The position numbers and the translations under genes were made by a program. Below the pieces are notes generated by a model that saw nothing but the letters and a program-made list of their open reading frames with translations, did no database searches and was not told the DNA's origin. Positions 39,340 through 52,200 of a stretch of 64,000 bases of DNA are shown one piece after another (the stretch's first letter is position 1; each line of letters opens with the position of its first letter). Source of the DNA: Sipunculus nudus (Eukaryota > Annelida > Sipuncula > Golfingiida > Sipunculidae); the NCBI GenBank assembly GCA_026874595.1, contig CM049311.1:12305676-12369675 (forward strand), written 5' to 3'.

Positions 39340-42300
39340 TACAGTTCCTGTTCACTTGTGAGTCGAGACACTAGTTATGTCGTGCCGGTCTGGTTATTTC
39401 AGGTTTATTGTTTATTAACAATGCAAAGGAGGTGAATTTTTAAACCGTGTCTGTTTTTTTTTGGGGTAGCCGCACAAACCAGAAGATCTTGTCGATCAAT
39501 ATCAAAGAGGGTCCTATTCTAATGTATTAAAGATTTTTCATTAGTCGAGTCCATACTATCCGAGTGAAGATGCAGGTCTGACTCCAAGGCCTTGAGGTGC
39601 TAGTCTAAGTCCACCATCTTCGGGCCCGAGTCATTTGTTTGGAACTCGAGCCCACGTCCGAGTCCGAGTCCAATGCAATTCTCCTTATTTTTTTTTTTTC
39701 TACTTGAATCGAAATTTATTCTGCTTGACTTTCGAGTCCGAGTCCAGACCTTAGAGTCAGAGTCTCTGAAAAAGTTTACTTTAGTCCGTACTGGAGTCCA
39801 TGCCCGAACTGGAGTCGCACAAGTCTAAACCTGACACGCTTTCCTTTTTTTTTGTGCTCCGCATAGTATTAAATAACCAATCAAGTATGATTTGAAAGAC
39901 CCTAGTAGGACCCTAAAAAGCGGCTGTAGTAAAAGACATTTCTCGTAGAGAAAATTATTTTTGTGCGGTCGTATCTATATGATTGTGAACTTTAAAAATA
40001 TTTTTTTTCTAACCAGTTCTGTAACTATGAATAATCTGACAGATACCACTATAATTTCAAGGCTTAGCTTTATCAGACGCTCTTTGAGGGATGTTTTGTT
40101 TGCTCCAGGAATCTCAACTGATACAACCAGCGTTACAACTGGAGTACTGTGGCCAACCACAAACTCAACAAATATTTCTGTTGTGTTGAACCAAGACATG
40201 TCAACTGAGGAGGGTATCCACGAGACAACCATCGCTGTATCAACTAACAACGCAACCACCACCCATGTGCCTCCGATGAATTCCACCACCAGCGCCACCA
40301 CAACTCTAGCTAATAACACCGGCAACTGGCCAACAGCCACAGTATTAACTAATAATATAACCAACCACGTAACCACCAGCCTCCTCGGGCTGATTAATAT
40401 CACTACCGACGGAATCCCATCGTCCGTAACACCAATCGATTCGCCGACCACAACAATGACCAGCCCTGTCAGTCAGACAAACGGAACCGGCGGAGTTACC
40501 ACGACATCTGTTGCTCCGGTTAACATCACATACAACACTACCACCACTCCTGTTCCCCCGGTCGGCACAACATACTTCACTACCATCACACCTGTATCTC
40601 CAGGCAACACCACATACAACACCACCACCACACCTGCGCCTCAAGTCAGCACCACATACAACACTACCACAACTCCTGTTCCTCCGATCACCACCATATA
40701 CAACACTACCACCACTCCTGTTCCTCCGATCACCACCACATACAACACTACCACCATTCCTGTTCCTCCGATCACCACCACATACATTACTGCCACAACT
40801 CGTGTTCTTCCGATCAACACCACATACAACACCTCAACCACTCCTGTTCCTACGGTCAACACCATATACGACACGTCAACAACTCCTGTTCCTCCGGTCA
40901 ACACCACATACATCACTACCACGACTCCTGTTCCTCCGGTCAACACCACATACATCACAACCACGACTCCTGTTCCTCCGGTCAACACCACATACATCAC
41001 TACCACGACTCCTGTTCCTCCGGTCAATACCACATACAACACTTCTACCACTCCTGTTCCTCCGGTTAACAACACATTCATTACTATCCCCACTTCTATT
41101 CCTCCGGTCAACACCACATACATCACTACCACGACTCCTGTTCCTCCAGTCAACACCACATATAACACTTCCACCACTCCTCTTCCTCTGGTCAACACCA
41201 CATACATCACTACCACGACTCCTGTTCCTCCAGTCAACACCACATACAACACTACCATCTCTCCTGTTCCTCCTGTCACCACCACATACAACACTACCAT
41301 CTCTCCTGTTCCTCCTGTCACCACCACATACAACACTACCATCTCTCCTGTTCCTCCTGTCACCACCACATACAACACTACCATCTCTCCTGTTCCTCCT
41401 ATCATCACCTTTTACAACACTACCACCACTGATGTATCTCCGGTCAACACCACATTCATTACTACCACCACTCCTCTTCCTCCTATCAAAACCACATACA
41501 ACTTTACCACCACTCCTGTCCCTCCTGTCACCACCACCACATACAGCACTACCACAACTCCTGTTCGTCCGATCAACACCACATACAACACATCCAACAC
41601 CCCTGATTTTCCTATTAACACCACCACCACAACTGTGCCTTTGATCAACACCACAAACAACACTACTATCACTCCTGAGTCTACTGTCATTTCCACCAGC
41701 GACGTTACCACCATTACTGCACCTCCGATCATTACAACCAGCCACATTACCTCTAATTCTGTGCCTCCGGTTAACATCACATACAACACAACCACATCTC
41801 CTGTGCCTCCTGTCAGTACCGCCAGCCAAGTTACCATCACTCCTGAGCCTACAGTCATTACCACCACCGCCGTTACCACCGCCCCTGAGCCAAATGTCAG
41901 TACCACCGGCAACTTTACCACCACTCCTGGACCTCCCCGCAGTCCCACCACTACCCAATCGGTGTCTACACACCACACAACAAAATCGTCAACTGTGCAT
42001 GGTCTCCCAAATTATACCAGCGCAAAAAGTACTGTCGAAGAAACCAGCTCAGCAGAAAGTCCATTGAGTACCACCATCCAGGCATCCTCCTCCACACAGG
42101 GCATTACCGGTACAACACAGCCGCCTTTCATTACTAAAATAACTTCACTACCGCCAGTGGATGGAATGACGTCATCAGTGACAGCTCAAACAACAACATT
42201 TCACACAGGTATTTCAGTTCTTTTTACTTAATTTAAGATAAGGATACAGGTATTTCATTTTCTTATCATTAGTCCTAGTATTAGACAAAGAGGATAAATG

Positions 42301-45300
42301 GTTGATTATTAGTTTACCCCAGCTGGCAGTCTACGTTTAATATATATATTGCCTTATTCGCAGATTGTGAATAATTTGCAAGACTAAAAAAATCGCATTT
42401 GATTAGTTGTAAGTCGTGCAAAATTCACACGTGTGCTACTGATGTTAGGAGACGATTCGTGCGTTTGGTTGCGTTTGTGATACGACCATGCGACAGTTGT
42501 TGGACGGTTCGCATCACTTCTTGCAACGTTGTGTTACCATTGTAGAACTGCGTGAGACTATATGCGACTACTCTTCTGGGTATGTATGAGACTATGGAGA
42601 TGACCATCAAAACGCCCTTAGCATTCAAAGAAGAAGGATGGCTGCTGCTCCAATACCCTCTCTCAGCCGACCGCATGACCACTCGTAAGACCTATCGCGT
42701 GATCGTGCAGCCGGTCTCATCCAACCGCACGAGTTATAGCATGGTCGCACGTCAGCTCGTGCGACCATCCGATCAATCGCGCGTCAGTTATTTGTGACGT
42801 CAGACCAATCTCTCCGAATCGTTCAACACTCGCACGTGAACGCAAGGCCACTCATACAAGCATATGAAACTCCGTCGTACAACGATCGCTTCTAGTCGCT
42901 CTGGCTGTAAGACAGCTGTTGCATTTGTAAATGCTTTTGTGACACCTGATGCGATCTATGGCGACAGACTTTTGTCGCAGCCTATCGTGCGACTATTTAG
43001 TCGCAAGATATCGCATCCCCATTTTGAAAGGGGCTTTAGGGCCTAGTCAAACGAGGAGTTAAGACCAAATACGACCTGCAATCGTCGGAAGTCATGGAAA
43101 ATCATAGGACGGTGTGTGACAAGTCACTGGTGGTCGCTGGTAAAGCGTACGATCCCAGTAGGAATATCGGTCGCAAGGTCTTACGACTGGTATGGTCGTG
43201 CGTAGTCATGGCTAGTCGTAAATTGTCTTTATGCAGTTGCAGACTATCATGCGACCGTCTTGCGATGGTCATAAGTTGCATGTCCACTTATGCGGTACGG
43301 ATACGGATACGGATGCGGATGCGGACGCGTTTTAAATCGCGCATATGGAATAAAGAAGGAGTGTGTCCACTCACACGGTGCGGAGTGCGTGCGGCGTGCG
43401 GAAACGGAATCGTTTTTTTTTAAACCGGACCATGTAGCCGCGGGTACAGAAACGCATGCGGAAACGCATGCGGAAAGTGCCATTTTGTAGAGGTGAAAGA
43501 GAATGAAAGACCTAAAAACGCACTGAAAAACGTATCTAATGGTCACACACGCACAAAATATCCGCATACGTATCCGCATCGCACACGCACCGCATCCGTA
43601 CAAGTGGACACGCGGCTTTACCCAGTCGCGATGTGCCTCTACGACCAGCGATTAGTTACAAATGTGGTATTACGACAGTCGTAAGGCTATAACACAACAG
43701 CATACCACTAGTCGCACGACTGCCGTCTATTGTCTATCGCTGGTCGTAACAAGTCGAATGACAAGTCGCAGGTGGTCACTGGTGGTGGTCATGCGATGTT
43801 CGTGCAAAAATCTTATCCTGTTGTGATGGCAAATCGTTTTATGACAAAAAGTCAATGCAAGTTACCATGAGCGCTTGTTTCCTGCGACTTGTTGACATCG
43901 CAAGTGATCGTAGCTCAGGTACGATAGTGTTTATAATTGATCATCAAGCCAGGCTCTTTTAAGACATAATAAACATAAATATTATTTTGTTCAGTGTAAT
44001 GTCAGAATCAATTTATTCACTCTTATTTAACATGGTTTTAGATCCATGTATCAACATCACCTGCTTAAATGGCGGAATCTGTTTACCTTCATCAGCGACA
44101 TGTCAATGTGCACCTGGATATACCGGCTTCCGATGTGAAACAGGTACGTACAAAACGCAGAAAGCCGTGTGTACATACTAACGCCACGTCTGCGACACGT
44201 CTGCCATCACGTCCACAGACGTAGCGTTACGCGTACGCTATATTGCTCTCTAGTTATTTCTGGCACCTCTCCGAGTTACGTTAAGGAATTTTAGAACGTT
44301 TTAAGTTTAAAGTGATTGCGTATGCGTTACGACTCGTGACAACGCAGTATAATTCTGCGTACACTTAATGCTGCGTCGGTGTAACGTATGCGTTTTCATT
44401 GTATTGCAAACGTAACGCAGACATAGATGTAGCGTTATATGTACTGACTTAAGACACAAACGTACAGAAAAAGTAAACGGCCGGAAGACGTATACAACTT
44501 TAATACGTAAAGACAGACGATAGAAGACGTGGATGGCCAGAAAAGGTGATCAGAATCATTAATGATACGTGTTCGCTCTCAACAACATGATATATATCAG
44601 CTTATCAAGTATATCATTCATATTTATATTTCGTGTATCGCATCAAAACTTCCGGATACGTCTCATCTCAATATAGGTGAAGCCTCGGGCAAAATATATT
44701 TTTTTTTCAAAAGTACCTTTTTCGCTACTGTTGAAAAAATGATATTCCAATGGCCTATCTACCTTCTCTTTCCACTAGAATGGCATTATGATCTTGGGGT
44801 TGAACTCGTAAAACGGTACGCACAACGAATACCAGCCTCCGCCATGTGGGCTTTCACTTATTAGGCCCAAACTCGGGTATAAGTGACTGAACATTTGTGA
44901 ATATTCCTTGATGAAGTTCTTGAATCCGGACTCTGTAGTGGATACACACCACAACCTACACGATTTTTCATTGACCCAATTCCGAAATGCCTTTATATAT
45001 AGATTACGTTCATGATTGCATTGGTTATGCTGTGAACACACACACACACACACACACGAACGGGAATGAAAGTATACCCACTTGGCGGAGGCAAAAAAAA
45101 AAAATAATATATAAAAGAGCGTATGACCCTCTGGTTTTTCATCTCTAGAATGGCTCCGGGGCCATTTTAAAAACGCACCTACTAATAGATCCGCCCACAC
45201 GTTCCGACCAGATTTCACTACGAATTGCATTTCCATTTCTTTTGCATTAATATCTTAAGATCTGACAGGAGAACAATGTTCTCTATATGAAAGATAAGCA

Positions 45301-48022
45301 TAGGTATTAAGTTTAAAGATGGTCTAGAATATATGTTTTTTTTTTTTTGCAGGAAGCAGAGAATGTCAATGGGACGAGTTTTTTTAGGAGAATGATTTCT
45401 CATTATTGTCCAATATAAATATTATATAATTATTCCAGTCCTAACAAGATAAAATGTTTTGCAGTTTGTCTTAAATCACACACGGTCCCATATTTATAGG
45501 AAAAATTAGTAATAATTGGCAGGAATCTGTTTAGGAAAACTATGCTTGATTTATTCCAACCTAAATCTAATATAGTATTTAAATCCTAAAAATAAACGTA
45601 ATAGTATCCTAATGTAATATTCAATTCTTGTATAGTGTTTACATTTTACTGAAAGACCTGAAGCCAATCGTCGTGAACAGGACTCGGCCATGGTCGTTGG
45701 AAGGCGGCTCTCAAGGCTTTTTATGTGGGTTTCATGATGCCTCAAGCGGCCCGCATGTACCGGAACCGAGCTACTCGTGGTACCACAACGGCGTGCTACT
45801 CACAGACATGGGGGCCAACTCCAAATTTCAGATCAGACCATTACAGTGTACAGACCAAACCTGCTCACTCCTAAATATAACGCACCTACACTGGCGAGAT
45901 ACAGGTGGGTTCTCTAGTCAAAATAAGTATCAAATATTTTTTTTAAACATGATGTTTATGTTTATAAGACCAACACATAGCAGTAATGTGAGAACATAAG
46001 CAAAGCGGTCTTGCATTATGAGTTTCGCCATCCAAAAAATGTAAATTAAGAATAATACCTATATTCCTGCAATTTTACTAAGGTTTTATAAGGTGTGGCC
46101 AAATCTAAAACCATAGATAAACAGTTATGTTTCATAAAAATTATTTAGCTTATGTAACGGTTACTTTCATATTGAAATCCAAATATTAACTATAATCAGA
46201 TCAGGAGTTATATATATTTGCCTGAGATCACCGAATAATTGCGCTTTAACCAACTTATATTTTTTCATTCTACAAAAAGTTTCGAGCAAAAGAAAAACAG
46301 AAAAAAAAGATATAAAATATGTTAAAAATAATATGATTAATATAATGTAAAAGAGCAATTAAAGTCATGCTGAGCATCCTGACTAACGGGTCCCTTTATT
46401 TCCTACAGGTATAATTTCCTGTCATGCAGTGAGTCCGTCTTCTTCCCGCTGGTCGTTCAACAACCTGACCGTCATAACAAAGCCTGTTGTATCTGTGAGC
46501 CCGATGACCGTTACCTTGGACACGGGGCAAGGTGTGCAGATCCTCTGTGACGTCACCTTACCCTCACAACATCCACTCTTTGGATTGGATAATATTACCA
46601 TCACGTGGTTGAGAGATCGTGGCGCGATCAATCACTTACCAGGTTTGTATTTTAGCCTTTATTTGGACAATTTTTATAAATGATCCTTTATGTGTAATTA
46701 CCTAGCGCTTATGTAGACTGTTATTTAAGCTGACTTGGACTTCAAGCAAGGTTCATCACGGATTGCTAAGCTTACACGTCCGCGACACCTGGACACAGTG
46801 AAAGGCACTAATTCGTAAATTTGTCCTAATGAGCCACCCTTCCGCGAGATGTCGTTCTACTCGAAGCGAATCTCTTCCTAGTAGGCTATTTTAGACTGCC
46901 GGGACCACTTTTCTCAACTGACAAACTTCAAAATTATAATTCGGAACATTCAAGGAAACATTTTCTGATTATATTTCACATGCGTATTCTTACATAACAT
47001 TACTAAATCCGTGAAGTTTTTACCACAAAAACACCCATAGTAATGTTATTTGCCTTGAAATACATCACCCTCTTTACAACATTTTTACCTACGCCGCTGG
47101 TGTATGTAGAAGCCGCGGTGCATTGTGGTGTCATGTCATAAACCATAAACAGCACAGTCGAGTCTGAGCACTGTGGTCATGAGCATGCCGTCATGGTGTC
47201 AAATATAAATAAAAAGTAGGCACAAAAATTACCCATTTCAATTTTTCAAGGACACACCGTCAATGAATCTACCAGTGATGGAGTAATTAGACAGACACTG
47301 GAAGTTGAAGAGGTTGAACGGAGCGCCGTCTACAGTTGCGTTGCTAGCAATTTCGCTGGGCATCGTGAGGCAAACTGTGAACTAACGGCAATCCCCAAAC
47401 CACCACCAGCAGGTAAATATGCTAAATGTGTATAAGACATTTTAGTTACCTTGAGGTGTAATACCCCTTTAACTGTGATAATCAAATCATACCATAAAAT
47501 AGGGCACCCCCACATACTCGCGCAGAGAGAGAGAGAGAGAGAGAGAGATTAATTATATTTTAGCGAGGCCTTTGATTCATCATAGCAAAGGAGTATGCTT
47601 GTGTTACAATGTTCACATTATTTCATAATAATATTACCTCATCACTTTTAACTAGAAAAGAAAACCACATGTGATGCCGAAGAATTTGACGGTATAATGT
47701 GGCCAAGGACGCTTCAGGGAACCATTGCCAAATCAACTTGCCCAACAAACCAGACAGGTGTATTTGTTATTTAACATAATTCTGATAAACGAAACCTCAT
47801 TCCTTAAAGACGACCAATAAACAAGCATTTTTTTTAGGTAATAACCATTAAATTCGCCTGGCATCTTATTTGTTGGATGTAAATACTCCGGCGCACGCAA
47901 TAGCAGGTCACATGCCGAGCTCGCATTGCGGCCTGGTAATATCGGTGAAGTTCTGTATCAGCCATTGCGAGTTTGTATAAGTTAAAAACAGAGACACTGT
48001 ATACGATGGGAAACATGGATCG

Positions 48023-48054
<32 letters not shown>

Positions 48055-48995
48055 AAAATATTATGAAACTTTATGGTTATGCCTTTGCACTAGCCTGAGG
48101 GCCAATACGGAGGCAAATGCAAGTAGGAAGAAATTAACAACAGTTTAATCATTATATTTATAATGACAAGGTGAGTCGACCAGGTACTGCCGAGCCGTAC
48201 AGAACCAAGACGCCCGCTGGGACCAACCACTTTACACTGACTGTAGGAGTGAAGAGTTTCAAGAAGCACTTGATGAGGTATAGACAGATAAAAGTTTTGC
48301 AATTGCAATTTCCTCGGAATGTGTGTTTCTACCTTTGGTATTGAAGTGTACTTAAAAACGTTATAGGACCAGCCGGGATAGCCATGAAGTAAAATAATAT
48401 GCAGAGTACTGAAAATACCTAAATTATGGTATTTCCATATCCTTGGCTATAAATACTTTGAGATATAAATCCCAGGTATATTTTTTTACACATGTATGTC
48501 GCCAAACCCTTATTACAAGGCTACATATATCGAGGAGCCTTACAAAAACGTTTTCATTGTTTTCAGTCCGGGAGAATATTAGAAGGGGAAGGGGCGAACG
48601 ACACAAGACGTGTGGAGAAAATCACTGAGAATATACAGAACATTACTAAAGTAGAGGCCGCAAGGGATGACGGGATGCGCGCGGGAAACCTGCTGGCGGC
48701 GTCCGAGGCGCTAAGCAATGTGGCTGTGGCGAGGGCTCAAGTAGAGGCTAACGTGACGTCACAGGAAACTACAGTATGATTTTACCAGTTAATAATAAAA
48801 CTAGACTTATTGTCTAAAAACACAGGGATAAAGCTTCAGCTGCTGTTAAAAATAGGATTCATTCAGCCGCGATGCATTTAATATACCTAATTTATATGAA
48901 TTTTCTTTAAAGTGTTAGGAAGGGGCCACTGATGCCCGGAAAGGACGTCTGTCATTGGAACTTCGAACAAGTAAAAATATACAATCAGTTTGTTC

Positions 48996-49056
<61 letters not shown>

Positions 49057-49190
49057 CTTGTCTTTATCACTTATGGAACACAATTAATATACCAAATGAA
49101 TAAATTTGTTAAATATGGAATATTTTCCACATGATAGAGAATTTCTGTTTCATTGAAAGGTAAAGGAACACAGAGGTACATAACATGTTG

Positions 49191-49258
<68 letters not shown>

Positions 49259-52200
49259 GTGTAGTTTATGATGTTGCATGTTTGCATCACATATCTAGGC
49301 AGTGACGACGTCAGCTAGCACATTGCTGTCCGAGAGGAACAAAGAAGCCTGGAACCAGGCTATACAGGTTGTGTTTTATTGTGCTCAGAGTAATAAGTTA
49401 TTAATAATCCATCGACTGATCCTATGTCCTTTTATCACGGTACTGAGTACTATTTGACATTTCTCGTTTTCAATCAAATTTATCCTTTTCCTTCGCAATG
49501 GAAGTTATTGTGCTTTTGTTCTGTGTTTTATCAAATTTGTTCAGGGTGTGGACGCAGGATCCTTTTGCCCAAGCTAATAACCACTTTACAAGTTTATAAT
49601 TAGTGAAGGCTATCGAAAATTAGGGGCCCCACGGCTCTATGGTCCAATGTTAGGTCTAGACGAAGCGTATACGTTCACAAGGGCAGTGGTCAGTAATTTC
49701 AATCCTAGTTTGTAGTTAGGTCGCTAAAGGACATTCCATCTAATCTTGACAATGACGGTTTTTAAGCAGTCCTTGTGTTGGCCTGTACTCAGAGCCTTTC
49801 CCTTCCTATGCGTGTATATTCATATTCCATAAACAGTCTCGGTTATTCGATAAAAATAGCGCGTTTTGTTATCTTGGTCATGCAGAGTGATTCAAGGCGC
49901 GGGGTACAGGTTATAGACACAGCCCAGTTGTACGGGGAGATGTACTCAAGAAGCGTTCCACAAGGCGCTAACAGGACAATAACAGCCGAGAATATTGGTA
50001 AGTAACGCTCCATCATATATACTGAAATAAACACGTATTATCATTTCCTGTGCTCATATAAGACAAGCTTTGTGGAGTAGAGAACAACGTTAGGTGTGTG
50101 ATATAGCTTGTTCAAGAAAACCTATTTGAATTTCAGTAACTATATATAAAACAGTTATTTCCAGATAAAACTATTATACCCGGCAACTATAAAACTATAA
50201 ACTAAACTATAATCGGTGACTCACTAACACTGTAATTCATTTTCATGCCAAGAATGCACTACAAATACATTAATGATAACTTTAATTTGCAGTTATGCAG
50301 GTGAAGGCTACAGAGACAAAGGCAGCAGACGATATTATATTTCCGTTTCCGGAACATGCGGCCCCGATCTGGCTCAGCGACTGGGGCCTGGTACCAAAAC
50401 GTTTAATTCAAGAAATATCAGGTAAAAAAATATCCATTGCTTTTATTACTTATACTAATTTAATTAAAATGTTGACCTGTTCTTTACAGGTATGATTTAA
50501 GGTTTTGGTATGCTGTAATTTTAATGATCTTGCGACTTTTTTTGTTTCAGAAGTAACAGGGTGTGACAGGGTATCCGTGTCCAGCAACATGTACAGGACT
50601 GCTCATACAGTCTTCCCAACAGACTGGTACGTATCAGGGAAGCGATCAGGAACAATTAAATACCTCCTCTCTTTCACGTAGCACCAGTTTTTGCGAGAAG
50701 TATGATCCTTGTTTTAAAACGCCGCCATAGCGGTATCCGAAACCAGTATCCAATGGCGCGCTTTATGTTCAGACTGGCTAAACTATTTAAATATTAATAG
50801 ATTATACAACGACACACCCGTGACAGTTGAACATTCTTTTCCACAGGGCAGAGCAATAAAATGCCTGAAGAGAAGTTGTGAATTTATAAGCAATATATAA
50901 AGCAATAGATAAGTTTATTGAAAACTGTGTATCCCACATATCTTATCAATGAAATCAAACTGTGTTTGTCGAGTTGGTAGATGCTCAAGGCCTTGATTCA
51001 CAGTAACTTACTGGTTTCTGGTTTGATACAAACTTGTAGTTGCCGACAGATGGTGCCGTGGTGGCCCTTAATTAATTTGATAGATCTATTGATTTATGGA
51101 CAGGAGAAATAAAGAAAATGTCCCACATTCGGACACACTTTGCACCATTCTAGACAGTTCAAGACCAATCAAGAACGTTCATAAGCGATACGTGGTCCCA
51201 AAAGTGTTCCATGACAGTGTGATCACCGTCAGCTATAATATTGATTTATTGGTATATATGATGTAGTTTATATAAATTAACAAACAAATGATTAGTCTAT
51301 AATATTTAGTCTAATAACATATCTATTTCTTTTTTGCAATTATGTCCATAAGAAAGTGACATTTGATTTAGGTCCTAAAGGTAAAAGGTAATGTGTCTAT
51401 TGAAAATCTCCGAGTTCATTCTTGTTTATGTTGTAAAGGTAGACTGTGTGAGTAGCGGGGTATAGTCTGCTGTTCTGCTTCCTTGTAGGATTTCTAGTGC
51501 TAGAAGTGTCAGTAGGATCAGCCGAGTGATGTCTGTAAGTTTTGCCGAGCAAAATTTGTCGACAGAGTTCAGGAGAGAACAACTGTACTTTTACTTCCAC
51601 CTAACAACAGAACAGGTAACTCATCAAATGGAATTCTGAAAATTAACCAATCAGAGTTTTCCGATATTTCGAGCCCTTTCACCTAACTTTGACTTCTGGA
51701 AGCTATGTGTCAACTTGGTGTCTTTATGCACGATGACTTTACTTTGTTGGTATATGTGATATACCTGCATACGTTATAAACCTGATGTCCGAGGAAGATA
51801 GACTTTTGTACACATCCATGTAAAAACATATAAACAACACAAAAACACTCAAACGGACAAAAAAATCATTATTCAAACAAACCAAATGTTCTTATCTTCA
51901 AAATGTGTTCAGTTAATACATACATAAAAACTGATTTTCTCATCTTCAAAATTTGTTCAGTTAACTCTAGATTCCCTAAGAGATAGTATATAAATATATA
52001 AATAGGCTTGCGGTCGTTAAGTGAGCTTAATTACCTATGAAGCATGTTGAATCAACACGAAGAATATCGCCTTCTATTTGAAATAAATTGGTACCTGCCA
52101 AATATTTCCCTGACAACCATTGGTTTACTCCTGTTCACCAGTATTGAAAACAGTGGACCAGGCGTGATCACAGGAGTCAACATAAACACAGCGTGTAGGA

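Noticed and set aside
40511-41978. Long open frames on the minus strand and in the second plus frame across the mucin exon
   Set aside because: They are shadow frames of a 42-bp (multiple of three) repeat. They have no start, splice or family support.
42552-43684. Short plus-strand frames in the CpG-dense intron
   Set aside because: Frames are produced by the low-stop, CpG-rich repeat sequence of TIR elements. No protein similarity recognised.
48923-48970. Possible small exon (EGATDARKGRLSLELR) between the first two GAIN exons
   Set aside because: Its frame and donor do not give matching phases, while 48773 and 49299 join directly in phase 0.
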